Source of the DNA: Deltaproteobacteria bacterium
GTDB lineage: Bacteria > Bdellovibrionota_C > UBA2361 > JAAYZI01
DNA length: 7,846 nt
Assembly (NCBI GenBank): GCA_012514925.1
Contig: JAAYZI010000361.1
Location: 1 to 7,846, forward strand
Direction of reading: 5' to 3'
Under the pieces are notes generated by a model. That model saw only the letters and a list, made by a program, of their open reading frames with translations. It ran no database searches and was not told the DNA's origin. The translations under genes were made by a program, and so were the position numbers. Below, in pieces: positions 1 through 6,417 of the stretch; within the stretch, counting starts at the first letter, position 1, and the number at the start of each line of letters is the position of its first letter.

Positions 1-1386
1 AACGTGATTTTGAGTGGCGCTTTCATCGTGTACCAGACTGTCCTGCCGCAAAACAGAGATTGCTTTGCCGCCGCCACGCATGTGCTTTAGACAGAAATCC
101 ACGTCTTCGTAACCATAATTATACTCTTCATGGAATCCGCCCAAACGAAAGAACTCTTCCCGCCTACAAAGCAACGCCGCCGCGGTTACGGCCGGTGCCA
201 CCACCGGCCCAATGCTCTCCTCCTGTAAATTGAAGGGCCGGTAGAACTGATACTGCACATCCTCCCTGAAGCGAATTCCTGCATGCTGAAGGGCACCTGC
301 CCGCACCAACCCGCCTTCCTCCTTTGGATAACGTAACTCCACGCCCAAGAGCGCATGCTGGCCTGCAATCATCTCGGCCATTAGATCTGGAAGCACATCC
401 GCACAAAATATGATGTCATTATTTAAAAAGAGTAAGAAATCTCCCCGCGAAAACTCAGCAGCACGGTTATTTGAGTACGAGAAGGTGTAGTTGCGGCCAT
501 ATGCCACTGTTTGCAGCGGCAGAATTTGAGAGTACTTCTCTAGTAGCGCACGGCTTCCGTCGTGGGAGGCATGATCAACCACAATAAACTCAAGCTCTGC
601 AAAGGTATTATGCTCAAGAAACGACGAAAACAAATTGTGCAGATGCCGCTCACCATTTCGGTTTAGGATCATCACTGAAAGTTTTACAACGCCGTCATGC
701 GCGTAAGTGATGCGCGGAGTTGTTTCTGGAAGCCACACAGCAAGCCGCGAAGCAGAAGCAGCGCAGTCAGACTCGGGCGGCTGCCCACACACACCTCGGC
801 GGCATTCATCAGCCCTCAAGCGTATGCAGCGCGTAAAATCCAACGCGGCGCGCCGATCAATACGCTTAGACGCCGGTTCGCCTACACACATCCAGCTCCC
901 CCATCTGAGGCGACGTGAACACAAAACTACTTCCAGCTTTGAACCTAAATCCTCAATCAGTTCAACCAAGCGGCTCAGATCCACATTTAAACGCTGCAAG
1001 GCTTTCTTCAAACGCGGATCCGCGGCCACCCCGCTCTGAGAGGAGGGCACAGTTCCTCCAACTTCCCGACAAAGCGCGTCAACCAATCCTGGAATCTCAG
1101 CCCAAAAGCGTGCGCACTCACCTACAAACCCACCGCAACTCCCCCTTAACTCGCGCGCAATTAGGTCGCTCTTTGGCGCGCCGCGGCGGCAAAGGATGCG
1201 GTTAAGGCTGTCGACCACCCTGCCTCCCCTGCTGAAATTTGAACTTTGCACCACACTCTCCGCCAGCGCTTGCAACTCCTCAAGCAGCTTCAGCAAACGC
1301 AGCACAGCCGGCGCGCCTAAACACAGTTCCGGCACTCGCTCCCACTGGCCAAAAGGATTTCGCTCCTGGGAACCTTTATTCTTCAC
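1..1386 (-). CDS. Family 2 glycosyltransferase, C-terminal end cut off by window edge
   Basis: Read on the minus strand, one frame is open for 462 codons from a GTG at 1386 to the window edge. Residues 235 onward are a clear GT2 (GT-A fold) domain: beta-strand LSVMILN (236-242), nucleotide-binding FIVVDHASHDGS with Asp271 and Asp276, FLNND with Asp324 as the metal-binding acidic site, GGFHEEY (416-422), YEDVDF with Glu427/Asp428 as the likely catalytic base region, and a VHDES segment (452-456). It should transfer a sugar from a nucleotide-sugar during surface polysaccharide synthesis, probably on the cytoplasmic side of the membrane. Residues 1-222 are not recognised: they contain amphipathic helices (about 26-45 and 124-155) and are unusually rich in cysteine. 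The GTG start is chosen because an in-frame TGA lies just upstream and GAGGG sits 6 nt before it. The gene is divergent from the next one. The GT2 call is secure; the N-terminal extent is less so. Confidence 0.9.
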   Translation of the reverse strand, partial: MKNKGSQERNPFGQWERVPELCLGAPAVLRLLKLLEELQALAESVVQSSNFSRGGRVVDSLNRILCRRGAPKSDLIARELRGSCGGFVGECARFWAEIPGLVDALCREVGGTVPSSQSGVAADPRLKKALQRLNVDLSRLVELIEDLGSKLEVVLCSRRLRWGSWMCVGEPASKRIDRRAALDFTRCIRLRADECRRGVCGQPPESDCAASASRLAVWLPETTPRITYAHDGVVKLSVMILNRNGERHLHNLFSSFLEHNTFAELEFIVVDHASHDGSRALLEKYSQILPLQTVAYGRNYTFSYSNNRAAEFSRGDFLLFLNNDIIFCADVLPDLMAEMIAGQHALLGVELRYPKEEGGLVRAGALQHAGIRFREDVQYQFYRPFNLQEESIGPVVAPAVTAAALLCRREEFFRLGGFHEEYNYGYEDVDFCLKHMRGGGKAISVLRQDSLVHDESATQNHV

Positions 1387-1392
1387 TTACCG

Positions 1393-1397
1393 CCCTC
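1393..1397 (-). promoter_or_regulatory. Ribosome binding site supporting the GTG start at 1386
   Basis: Read on the minus strand, GAGGG ends 6 nt before the GTG at 1386. No in-frame ATG exists before the GT2 domain except Met166, which would cut into the helical region, so this site decides the start. Confidence 0.55.
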
Positions 1398-1418
1398 TTC
1401 ATTGAAATTCTTCCCTGC

Positions 1419-1448
1419 AAAGTACAGGATTTAAAAGAATACTGCCAA
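1419..1448 (-). promoter_or_regulatory. Candidate sigma70-type promoter for the leftward glycosyltransferase
   Basis: On the minus strand TTGGCA (1448-1443, 5 of 6 to the -35 consensus) is followed after 18 bp by TACTTT (1424-1419), which matches the -10 consensus in only 3 of 6 positions. A transcript would start near 1412, about 26 nt before the GTG. The -35 box is the mirror image of the one used in the opposite direction at 1503-1508. The -10 is weak, so this is tentative. Confidence 0.35.
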
Positions 1449-1509
1449 AACACGTGCATGCTATCCCCTAGGACTTAACAAATAGGGATAAAAATGCAAC
1501 AATTGGCAG
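1442..1509. repeat. Nested inverted repeat between divergent genes, centre about 1476
   Basis: Three pairs of arms share nearly the same centre: CTGCCAA (1442-1448) with TTGGCAG (1503-1509); TGCAT (1455-1459) with ATGCA (1494-1498); TATCCCCTA (1462-1470) with TAGGGATA (1483-1490), the last with one bulged base. The unpaired centre is 12 nt. The outer arms are also the -35 hexamers of the two divergent promoter candidates. It could be an operator for one regulator controlling both directions, or simply a mirrored promoter pair; the sequence alone does not decide. Confidence 0.6.
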
Positions 1510-1532
1510 CCTTCCACACGAGGGCCTTTAAT
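1503..1532 (+). promoter_or_regulatory. Candidate sigma70-type promoter for the methyltransferase-glycosyltransferase operon
   Basis: TTGGCA (1503-1508) and TTTAAT (1527-1532) each match consensus in 5 of 6 positions, with an 18-bp spacer. Transcription would start near 1539, giving a leader of about 40 nt before the ATG at 1579. An imperfect GGCC-based stem (1522-1543) overlaps the -10 and start region. Confidence 0.5.
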
Positions 1533-1548
1533 TTTTCGGCCTCCCCTT

Positions 1549-1578
1549 TATTTGGTGTAGTTGTATTTGGTGCAGTTG
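1549..1578 (+). repeat. 15-bp tandem duplication just before the start codon
   Basis: TATTTGGTGTAGTTG (1549-1563) is followed directly by TATTTGGTGCAGTTG (1564-1578), one mismatch. Each copy carries a GGTG that could act as a weak ribosome binding site and a TTG triplet. The second copy ends exactly at the ATG at 1579, placing GGTG 6 nt before it. Confidence 0.9.
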
Positions 1579-4494
1579 ATGAAATATAAGCAACCGCCAC
1601 TTAATGCCGGGGCAAAAACTAACTCCTCCGGCCTGATCTTAAACGAAATCGAACGGGGGAGTACCGTGCTGGAGTTTGGACCGGCCCACGGCGACTTAAC
1701 GCGCGCCCTCAAAGAAAATCTAGGTTGCCGGGTTTATATAGTTGAACTCGTGGCAGAGTGGGCCCGAAACGCCGCGCGCTTCAGTGAAGCGTGCTGGGTT
1801 GGGGATATCGAAGATTATGGTTGGGAGAAGGCCTTCTCCCTAGAATGTTTTGACGCAATCATCTTTGCGGACGTGCTGGAGCACCTACGGGATCCATGGC
1901 AAGCTCTTGCGCGCGCAAAGGAGTTCCTGAAACCACGCGGAGCGGTTTGGATCTCGATTCCAAACATCGCTCATAACGCTGTCCTGGCCGCCTTGCTGCA
2001 AGGTCGCTTTGAGTATCAAGAAGAGGGCTTGCTAGATCGCACGCACCTCAGATTTTTCACCTATGATTCTATTAAAGAGCTTCTCCAAAGCGCTGGCCTC
2101 ACCGCCGTTAAAGAGCTGGCTACTTACCGTTCCATGGATCGTTCCATGATCTTTAACTCCATGAAAGAGGTGTCGGCTGAAATTCAAGCGCTGCTCCTGC
2201 CTCGCCCCTACGGAGATGTTTTCCAGTTTGTTTTTAAAGCCATGCGGACGGAGGATGCCCAAGGGATCACTCCGGAGCGGTGCATTGAAAGCCATGACCC
2301 ACTCAAACAGCAGCTGCATTACAACCGCATCCATCCACAGCTCTTCGTTGACTGTGGCCACGGCTACTCCAAAGAAACCAGTCTCACCTTAAATGCAGAC
2401 GTAGATGCGGATGAGTTCATATTTGAAATTGCCGCTCCCGCTGAGGTTAAGCGCTTTCGCTTCAGGCCTTGCCAAAACAAATGCGTACTGCGAGTTCGTG
2501 AGATATGGACACACGGCTTAGATGGATCCACGCGGCGTGTCGAGGAATTTGGCACCAACGCCGTTACAGGCTCCGAACCTGGGATTTACATCTTTGACAC
2601 CACTGCACCCTATATTGAATTCGATGGACAGCCACCAGCGTCACAGATCAGGCTCCTGGTAGATTACCTGCAATTAGGAGAGATCTCTTCCATTCGTCTT
2701 GCTGCGGTGCTTAAGCCAAAGCTTGAAGCCCTGCAAAAAGAGCAACGCCAACTTGAACAGGCACACAATAAATTAAACCAGAACTTGGAGAGCGAACGCC
2801 ACAAGGCACATGGAGCCTTAGAGAGTGAGCGGCGTAAACTGATAGAACAGATCCAAATAAACCGAGATATGAAAGAGACGCTGGCGCAAAGCAAAGCGGA
2901 CTCTCAAGAGCTAAACCAGCAGCTTGCCGAACACAAACGACATATCAGTAAGCTTAACTCTGAGATCCGCGATCTTAAGCGCCGCCACGCCGAGGTTTCA
3001 TCTTCTCTCTCATGGCGCTTAAGCGCCCCTCTTAGGAGAGCGGCTTGGGCGCTGGGGCTTTTAGTGCACCCGAAACGGTTAATTGACTTAATCAGAAGCG
3101 CGCGGCTAATCGCCTCCAGTGACCTGTTCGACCGCTCTTATTACCTGAAGCACAACCCTGATCTAAACCGAACCCGCGGACTGCTCTGGCACTATTTGAC
3201 CCACGGCGGCCACGAGGGACGCCGCCCTAGCGCCGCATTTGATGGACACTTTTACCTGCAAAGCAATCAAGATGTAGCCCAGTTAGGTATGAACCCACTC
3301 GTGCATTATTTGCGTTACGGCCGCGCCGAAGGGCGTCTACCACTGCCCCTGCGCCAGGACTATTCAGAACTGCGCGAACACCTAATTAGGACCGCCGTAT
3401 TTGACCCAGTCTATTATCTGCAGCGGTACCCAGACGCAGACACGAGCGGACTTCCCACGTTTGACCATTACTTACAGGTCGGAGTTAGGGAGGGGCGCTG
3501 TGCAACGCCTATGTTTGAAGGCCTGATTGATTGGCCTACCTTACAGCGTGGAGTTGCAGGTCGCCAGACGGAGTTCGTTAGCATCGTGATTCCAGTTTTT
3601 AATCAAAAAGAGCTGACTGCTAAATGCCTGGAATCGATTGACCGTCATACCCGTGCAGATAGCTTTGAGGTAATCGTAGTTGATAACGGTAGCAGCGACG
3701 GCACTAGAGAAATGTTAGGGGAGTTTTCTAAACGCTTTGCCTGGCTGCGCCAGGTGACCTACCCCACCAATTTAATGTTCGCCATGGGTTGCAACCTGGG
3801 AGTGGCCCACTCGCGCGGAGAGTACATAGTCCTGCTTAATAACGACACGGAAGTGTGCGCGGAGTGGTTGCCTCCTTTAATTACTCCGCTCAGAGAAGAT
3901 CCTCAGGTGGGGATGGTTGGGCCGAAACTGATTTATGGCGACGACACCTTGCAAGCCGGCGGCATAGTATTTAACGCCCTCTCCAAGATGCCCTACCACA
4001 TCTACCGCGGCATAGATCGCAACCACCCCGCCATTAACAAGCGTCGTTATTACCAAGCCATAACTGGGGCGTGCCTGGCTTGCCGCGCCGCAGAGTTTAT
4101 AAGCCTGCGGGGGTTTGCGCCGATCTACCTAAACGGCTGCGAAGATTTAGAGCTGTGTTTGCGTTATCAGCAGGAGCTGCACAAATTACTCTTGTACAAT
4201 CCACTCTCTGAAATTTATCACCACGAGAGCCGCAGCCTCGGCCGGGGAAAATACATCAGCTTTAACCGCAGTCTATTCGTGCGGCGCTGGCGTGGGTTTA
4301 TTCGCGCCGACGACCAGGGCTACTTCGATGAAGATGGTTTTGAAACAGTGGAGTATAATTTAGCGGAAAACGATCCCGAAGGGGAAACGGCAGTCTATAC
4401 GCCAACGTTACGCTCCAAAACCGCTGCTTTCTCGCCAATCGACACTCCTCCCCCCGAGCAAACTTCAGGTCACCTAAAGCGGAGATGGTTTTGA
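1579..4494 (+). CDS. Multidomain SAM methyltransferase / repeat / GT2 glycosyltransferase
   Basis: This 971-residue protein has five parts. Residues about 20-215 are a class I SAM methyltransferase: motif I VLEFGPAHGD (30-39), FADVLEHL around Asp98-His102, and GLLDRTHLRFF (150-160). About 247-376 is an unnamed beta-rich domain ending in a RLLVDYLQLGEI stretch. About 379-474 is a charged coiled coil closed by SWRLSAPLRR (478-487), a junction common in GT proteins. Residues 517-648 hold three repeats of the FDxxYYL..NPD..HYL..G..EGR type. About 666-900 is a GT2 domain: SIVIPVFN, VVDNGSSDGT (Asp702, Asp707), LLNNDTE (Asp756), CEDLEL (Glu855/Asp856) and HHESRS (881-886). It probably adds and methylates sugars of a surface glycan. 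ATG 1579 is preferred: GGTG lies 6 nt upstream and homologous methyltransferases start near here; in-frame TTG/GTG codons run back to 1561. The downstream gene overlaps its last 10 bases. Confidence 0.93.
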   Translation: MKYKQPPLNAGAKTNSSGLILNEIERGSTVLEFGPAHGDLTRALKENLGCRVYIVELVAEWARNAARFSEACWVGDIEDYGWEKAFSLECFDAIIFADVLEHLRDPWQALARAKEFLKPRGAVWISIPNIAHNAVLAALLQGRFEYQEEGLLDRTHLRFFTYDSIKELLQSAGLTAVKELATYRSMDRSMIFNSMKEVSAEIQALLLPRPYGDVFQFVFKAMRTEDAQGITPERCIESHDPLKQQLHYNRIHPQLFVDCGHGYSKETSLTLNADVDADEFIFEIAAPAEVKRFRFRPCQNKCVLRVREIWTHGLDGSTRRVEEFGTNAVTGSEPGIYIFDTTAPYIEFDGQPPASQIRLLVDYLQLGEISSIRLAAVLKPKLEALQKEQRQLEQAHNKLNQNLESERHKAHGALESERRKLIEQIQINRDMKETLAQSKADSQELNQQLAEHKRHISKLNSEIRDLKRRHAEVSSSLSWRLSAPLRRAAWALGLLVHPKRLIDLIRSARLIASSDLFDRSYYLKHNPDLNRTRGLLWHYLTHGGHEGRRPSAAFDGHFYLQSNQDVAQLGMNPLVHYLRYGRAEGRLPLPLRQDYSELREHLIRTAVFDPVYYLQRYPDADTSGLPTFDHYLQVGVREGRCATPMFEGLIDWPTLQRGVAGRQTEFVSIVIPVFNQKELTAKCLESIDRHTRADSFEVIVVDNGSSDGTREMLGEFSKRFAWLRQVTYPTNLMFAMGCNLGVAHSRGEYIVLLNNDTEVCAEWLPPLITPLREDPQVGMVGPKLIYGDDTLQAGGIVFNALSKMPYHIYRGIDRNHPAINKRRYYQAITGACLACRAAEFISLRGFAPIYLNGCEDLELCLRYQQELHKLLLYNPLSEIYHHESRSLGRGKYISFNRSLFVRRWRGFIRADDQGYFDEDGFETVEYNLAENDPEGETAVYTPTLRSKTAAFSPIDTPPPEQTSGHLKRRWF
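3127..3522 (+). repeat. Three protein-level YYL/NPD/EGR repeats in the first GT
   Basis: Within the 971-aa protein, units begin at FDRSYYL (517), FDGHFYL (554) and FDPVYYL (608). Each carries a NPD/NQD/YPD triplet about 8 residues on, then HYL, then G..EGR. Units 1 and 2 are adjacent; a ~15-residue spacer precedes unit 3. The DNA has diverged, so this is old duplication visible only in protein. Confidence 0.85.
4481..4484 (+). promoter_or_regulatory. Shine-Dalgarno GGAG that makes the next start ambiguous
   Basis: GGAG directly abuts the ATG at 4485 with no spacer, but lies 6 nt before an in-frame TTG at 4491, which overlaps the upstream stop as TTGA. Spacing favours the TTG, codon preference favours the ATG; the difference is two residues. 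Confidence 0.5.
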
Positions 4495-5900
4495 GAACTA
4501 TAAAGAAAGCAGACAGCACCTCTAATCCTGCAGCCACTTACCCCTTAAGTGCGCTCCCGAAGAACGACACGGCGGTGCGACCGCGCTGTTCTAAGTTAAA
4601 CCCCCTTAACCTCATAAGACTGTACCTGGATGCGCGCTTACTGGCAAAAAGCGGATACTTTGACCGGGCCTATTACCTGGCCGCTAACCCGGATTTAGCG
4701 CGCTTAAAATTCCCGCTGCTGCACTACCTTATGCGCGGCGGCCGGGAAGGCCGTGCTCCTGGCCCTAACTTCGATAGTCGTTACTATCTTGAGCACAACT
4801 GCGACGTGGCCCAACGCGCCTGCAACCCACTCGTACACTACCTGCGCTTTGGACGAAGCGAGGGACGCCACCCCTTTCCCGGCGCACTTAGCCAAGCTGA
4901 GAGGGAGTTGATTATCCAAAGCGGCATTTTTGACGCCGAATATTATACAGACCGCTATCCCGATGTGGCAGCTTCAAACCTAAGCGCACTCGAACATTTT
5001 TTACGGTTCGGCCTGGCAGCAAAACGAGATCCCTCGCCCCGTTTTGATACCCACTTTTATTACATGCGCTATCCAGACTTGGCAGGATATGGCAAACCGG
5101 TGCTACTACACTATCTGGAACATGGGCGCAGAGAGGGGCGCGAATGCCTGCTGCGTGAAAACTTGCCTGATGCGGCAGCGGTGGAGCAAGCCCAGCGGCA
5201 ATTGAATTTTTCAGAGCCTGAAATCTTCTCAATTGTTATGGCGACCTGGAACCGGCGTGAACAGATTGTTGACGCAATTAAATCGGTACAGGCCCAATCT
5301 TATCGCCGCTGGGAATTAATCGTGGCGGACGACGGCAGCGAAGACGGCACTCCAGCTATGCTCCGGGAACTTTTTGCCGCAGAGCTTAATAACGGACGCC
5401 TCAAAATTCTGGAACTCCCGCATCAGGGTGTCAGTGCCGCCCGAAACGCGGCCTTAAGAGTCTCAACCGGCAAGTGGGTCACATACTTGGACAGCGATAA
5501 CACTTGGCGGGAACATTACTTGCTTTTTTGTGCAGCTGCCTTTGTATCGCATCCTGAGTTAAAAACCGCCTACAGTGAACTGTGTGTGCATGATACTATT
5601 AAAAATTTCTGTTTTGTGAGGCGCGCGCCTTTTTTCTGGAGCAGGCTAAAACGTGCTAATTTTATCGATCTAAATATTTACGCGCACCATCACTCAGTCT
5701 ACGCAAAGTTGGGAGGTTTCGATCAAAACATGGATCGTTTAGTCGATTGGGATATGATCCTAAGACACACACGCCACTTCCCGCCCTTTCAGATCAAATA
5801 CACCCTAGCGGATTATTACCTAGCACCTAAGCTTTGTAACATTACACTTACTGCCGACTACGACAAAAATCGCGATATAATCCTTGATAAGTACCGTTAA
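4485..5900 (+). CDS. Repeat-containing family 2 glycosyltransferase
   Basis: This 471-residue protein has an N-terminal tail, four repeats and a GT2 domain. The repeats start at FDRAYYL (59), FDSRYYL (96), FDAEYYT (149) and FDTHFYY (187), with NPD/NCD/YPD and mostly HYL and EGR motifs; they match those in the upstream protein. The GT2 domain (about 247-430) shows SIVMATWNR (249-257), VADDGSEDGT with Asp282, Asp283 and Asp287, GVSAARNAAL (315-324), the metal-binding DSD (336-338), LGGFDQNMD (409-417) and DWDMILR (421-427). This is a different GT2 subtype from the NND-type domains next to it, so it likely makes a different linkage in the same glycan. It overlaps the upstream gene by 10 bp, so the two are probably translationally coupled. 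The start may be the TTG at 4491. No signal peptide or membrane helix is seen. Confidence 0.92.
   Translation: MVLRTIKKADSTSNPAATYPLSALPKNDTAVRPRCSKLNPLNLIRLYLDARLLAKSGYFDRAYYLAANPDLARLKFPLLHYLMRGGREGRAPGPNFDSRYYLEHNCDVAQRACNPLVHYLRFGRSEGRHPFPGALSQAERELIIQSGIFDAEYYTDRYPDVAASNLSALEHFLRFGLAAKRDPSPRFDTHFYYMRYPDLAGYGKPVLLHYLEHGRREGRECLLRENLPDAAAVEQAQRQLNFSEPEIFSIVMATWNRREQIVDAIKSVQAQSYRRWELIVADDGSEDGTPAMLRELFAAELNNGRLKILELPHQGVSAARNAALRVSTGKWVTYLDSDNTWREHYLLFCAAAFVSHPELKTAYSELCVHDTIKNFCFVRRAPFFWSRLKRANFIDLNIYAHHHSVYAKLGGFDQNMDRLVDWDMILRHTRHFPPFQIKYTLADYYLAPKLCNITLTADYDKNRDIILDKYR
4659..5144 (+). repeat. Four protein-level YYL/NPD/EGR repeats in the second GT
   Basis: Units begin at residues 59, 96, 149 and 187 of the 471-aa protein; units 1-2 and 3-4 are adjacent pairs separated by a ~15-residue linker rich in charged residues. 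The pair-linker-unit layout matches that in the upstream protein. The third unit has degenerated at the EGR position (AAKRDP). Confidence 0.85.
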
Positions 5901-6156
5901 CTCAGGCATCCCATCAGGTTTAGTCACGATTGGTCAGGTACTGTATCCGGTAACCGCTTACGCGGGGGATTGATTACGCAATTTTTGTTTTCAGCCTGGG
6001 CAGTAAAATTTCACTTCGGCGCGGAGTTAAGTTCACTTTCTCCAGAGAAAGTAATATTCACGACGACCACACTGGTAACAGATTGTAATCTCCTAACTTA
6101 ATATTCATGTGGACGGATACCGGATAGTGTTTTCACCCCTAAAATGTTTTTACCCC
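5901..6156. other. Noncoding stretch, no gene recognised
   Basis: No open frame of useful length with a ribosome binding site was found on either strand. Structure seen: a 12-bp inverted repeat pair (5944-5955 with 6115-6126, one mismatch), a perfect 7-bp hairpin with a CCAG loop (6035-6052, no T run after it) and a 9-bp direct repeat TAATATTCA (6052-6060 and 6099-6107). This may be 3' untranslated sequence of the glycosyltransferase operon or decayed insertion DNA. Confidence 0.55.
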
Positions 6157-6183
6157 AAAAAGCCCCCTGAAGGGCCTTTTTTT
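6157..6183 (+). terminator. Rho-independent-type terminator
   Basis: AAAAAGCCC pairs with GGGCCTTTTT (one bulged C), loop CCTGAA, followed by a run of seven T (6177-6183). It lies 257 bp after the glycosyltransferase stop and before the rsfS promoter, so it separates the two transcription units. The A-rich upstream arm could also let it work weakly in reverse. Confidence 0.7.
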
Positions 6184-6218
6184 CTTGCCTAGGCTTTGGT
6201 GTTTGTGGATTTTGTGTA

Positions 6219-6237
6219 ATCAATTCCATACGTGAAC
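6219..6237 (+). repeat. 19-bp direct repeat, copy 1
   Basis: ATCAATTCCATACGTGAAC here recurs at 7742-7760 with one mismatch (A to G at the tenth base). This copy is in noncoding DNA upstream of the rsfS promoter. Confidence 0.75.
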
Positions 6238-6264
6238 AGTTTCCAGGTACTTACCAAGAAACAA

Positions 6265-6294
6265 TTGCACCGGCCGGACTCGATTTGTTATAAT
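6265..6294 (+). promoter_or_regulatory. Extended -10 promoter for the rsfS operon
   Basis: A perfect TATAAT (6289-6294) is preceded by TG one base upstream (6286-6287), making an extended -10. TTGCAC (6265-6270) is a weak -35 at 18 bp, as expected when an extended -10 is present. Transcription should begin near 6301, giving a leader of about 116 nt before rsfS. Confidence 0.7.
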
Positions 6295-6325
6295 ACAGAT
6301 AGGGCACCCAAATAAATAAGTCACC

Positions 6326-6340
6326 AAATCGACTCGATTT
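6326..6340. promoter_or_regulatory. 15-bp palindrome downstream of the rsfS promoter, possible operator
   Basis: AAATCGA-C-TCGATTT is a perfect 7+1+7 palindrome about 25 bp after the predicted transcription start. One half-site, TCGATTT, recurs at 6280-6286 inside the promoter spacer. Together they could bind a dimeric repressor. In RNA, CCCAAA (6307-6312) and TTTTTGGG (6338-6345) could form a stem around it instead. Confidence 0.4.
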
Positions 6341-6348
6341 TTGGGCTT

Positions 6349-6417
6349 ATGCTTACTTGTGGGGTTGGTCCCTCCAAATCAGGGGATGATAAAAAGTTAT
6401 TGGAGAAAACATATTAA
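6349..6417 (+). CDS. Possible 22-residue leader peptide upstream of rsfS
   Basis: An ATG at 6349 opens a 22-codon frame whose TAA (6415-6417) shares its last A with the rsfS ATG at 6417, a TAATG overlap. The peptide starts MLTCGVGPSKS and ends KLLEKTY. Its own ribosome binding site is weak (GGG 3 nt before the ATG). If translated it would couple translation to rsfS, whose GGAG (6402-6405) is rather far from its start at 11 nt. It resembles no peptide I know and may be chance. Confidence 0.3.
   Translation: MLTCGVGPSKSGDDKKLLEKTY

Noticed and set aside
164..406. Leftward short frames in other phases over the GT2 domain
   Set aside because: They overlap the frame encoding the LNND, GGF and EDVDF glycosyltransferase motifs and have no recognisable features.
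697..1478. Several overlapping rightward open frames of 69-110 codons
   Set aside because: They lie opposite the leftward glycosyltransferase frame, have low-complexity compositions rich in Arg, Ser and Pro, no good ribosome sites and no family resemblance.
1520..1546. GGCC inverted repeat as a terminator
   Set aside because: It has a long A/T loop, only a five-pair stem with a wobble pair and no T run immediately after, and it overlaps the promoter -10.
2032..2894. Leftward frames of 64-109 codons inside the 971-aa gene
   Set aside because: They are antisense to clear methyltransferase and coiled-coil coding sequence.
6035..6052. Perfect 7-bp hairpin as a terminator for the glycosyltransferase operon
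   Set aside because: The stem is A/T-rich and no T run follows; the hairpin at 6157-6183 is a much better terminator.
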